Shown piece after piece: positions 24,144-24,158 of a stretch of 24,158 bases of DNA. Location: positions 120,204-144,361 of the forward strand of contig NW_003112483.1 of NCBI RefSeq assembly GCF_000003605.2, in the 5' to 3' direction. Numbering within the stretch: position 1 is the stretch's first letter; every line of letters begins with the position of its first letter. The stretch comes from Saccoglossus kowalevskii (lineage: Eukaryota > Hemichordata > Enteropneusta > Harrimaniidae). The translations under genes were made by a program, and so were the position numbers. The notes beneath the pieces are model-generated. The model did no database searches. It had not been told where the DNA came from and saw nothing but the letters and a program-made list of their open reading frames with translations.

Positions 24144-24158
24144 GTAAGTAGTAGGGCT

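Noticed and set aside
1-24158. A previously undescribed multi-gene system
   Set aside because: The window is accounted for by one dynein gene and intronic repeats. No second conserved coding region was found on either strand.

Overview
This 24,158-base window is one eukaryotic, intron-rich stretch of animal DNA. It holds the 3' two-thirds of a single gene on the + strand, an axonemal inner-arm dynein heavy chain. Its conceptual protein follows vertebrate DNAH6 almost residue for residue as I recall that sequence; no alignment was run. I assembled 43 coding exons (w1 to w43, numbered within the window) covering 7,902 coding bases and 2,634 codons. No stop occurs in the joined frame, every intron phase matches across its junction, and every intron is GT-AG except one GC-AG intron. 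The gene runs off both ends. The N-terminal tail, the linker and the extreme start of AAA1 lie upstream, and the last roughly 100 residues lie downstream. A full-length DNAH6 is about 4,150 residues.

The organism is a metazoan with motile cilia. AT-rich DNA, introns mostly 100-650 bp, dense intronic miniature transposons and a tRNA-derived SINE suggest a non-vertebrate animal, plausibly marine. I cannot fix the phylum.

Layout: 1-580 is the end of an upstream intron. w1-w3 (581-1513) encode AAA1, the main ATPase site. w4-w8 (1911-4767) encode AAA2. w9-w14 (4956-7875) encode AAA3. w15-w18 (8226-9879) encode AAA4. w19-w24 (10170-13953) encode the stalk: coiled coil 1, the microtubule-binding domain and coiled coil 2. 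w25-w27 (14818-16522) encode AAA5. w28-w31 (16932-18983) encode the helical strut and the AAA5-AAA6 connection. w32-w36 (19427-21041) encode AAA6 and its lid. w37-w43 (21446-24143) encode the dynein C-terminal domain up to a variable lysine-rich loop. AAA1-AAA4 all keep their P-loops. The whole makes the ring and stalk motor of a minus-end-directed ciliary dynein.

The introns carry most of the interest. They hold a 721-bp Tc1/mariner-like non-autonomous element with 97-bp inverted termini, a piggyBac-like TTAA element, a hAT-like element with an 8-bp target duplication, and a TA-flanked element with internal GCGGCTTCTA repeats. There are also three copies of one further MITE family, a near-palindromic foldback element, and a minus-strand tRNA-derived SINE with A and B boxes, poly(A) and a 12-bp target duplication. 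I saw no second gene, no RNA gene expected to be functional, and no sign of a new enzymatic or defence system.
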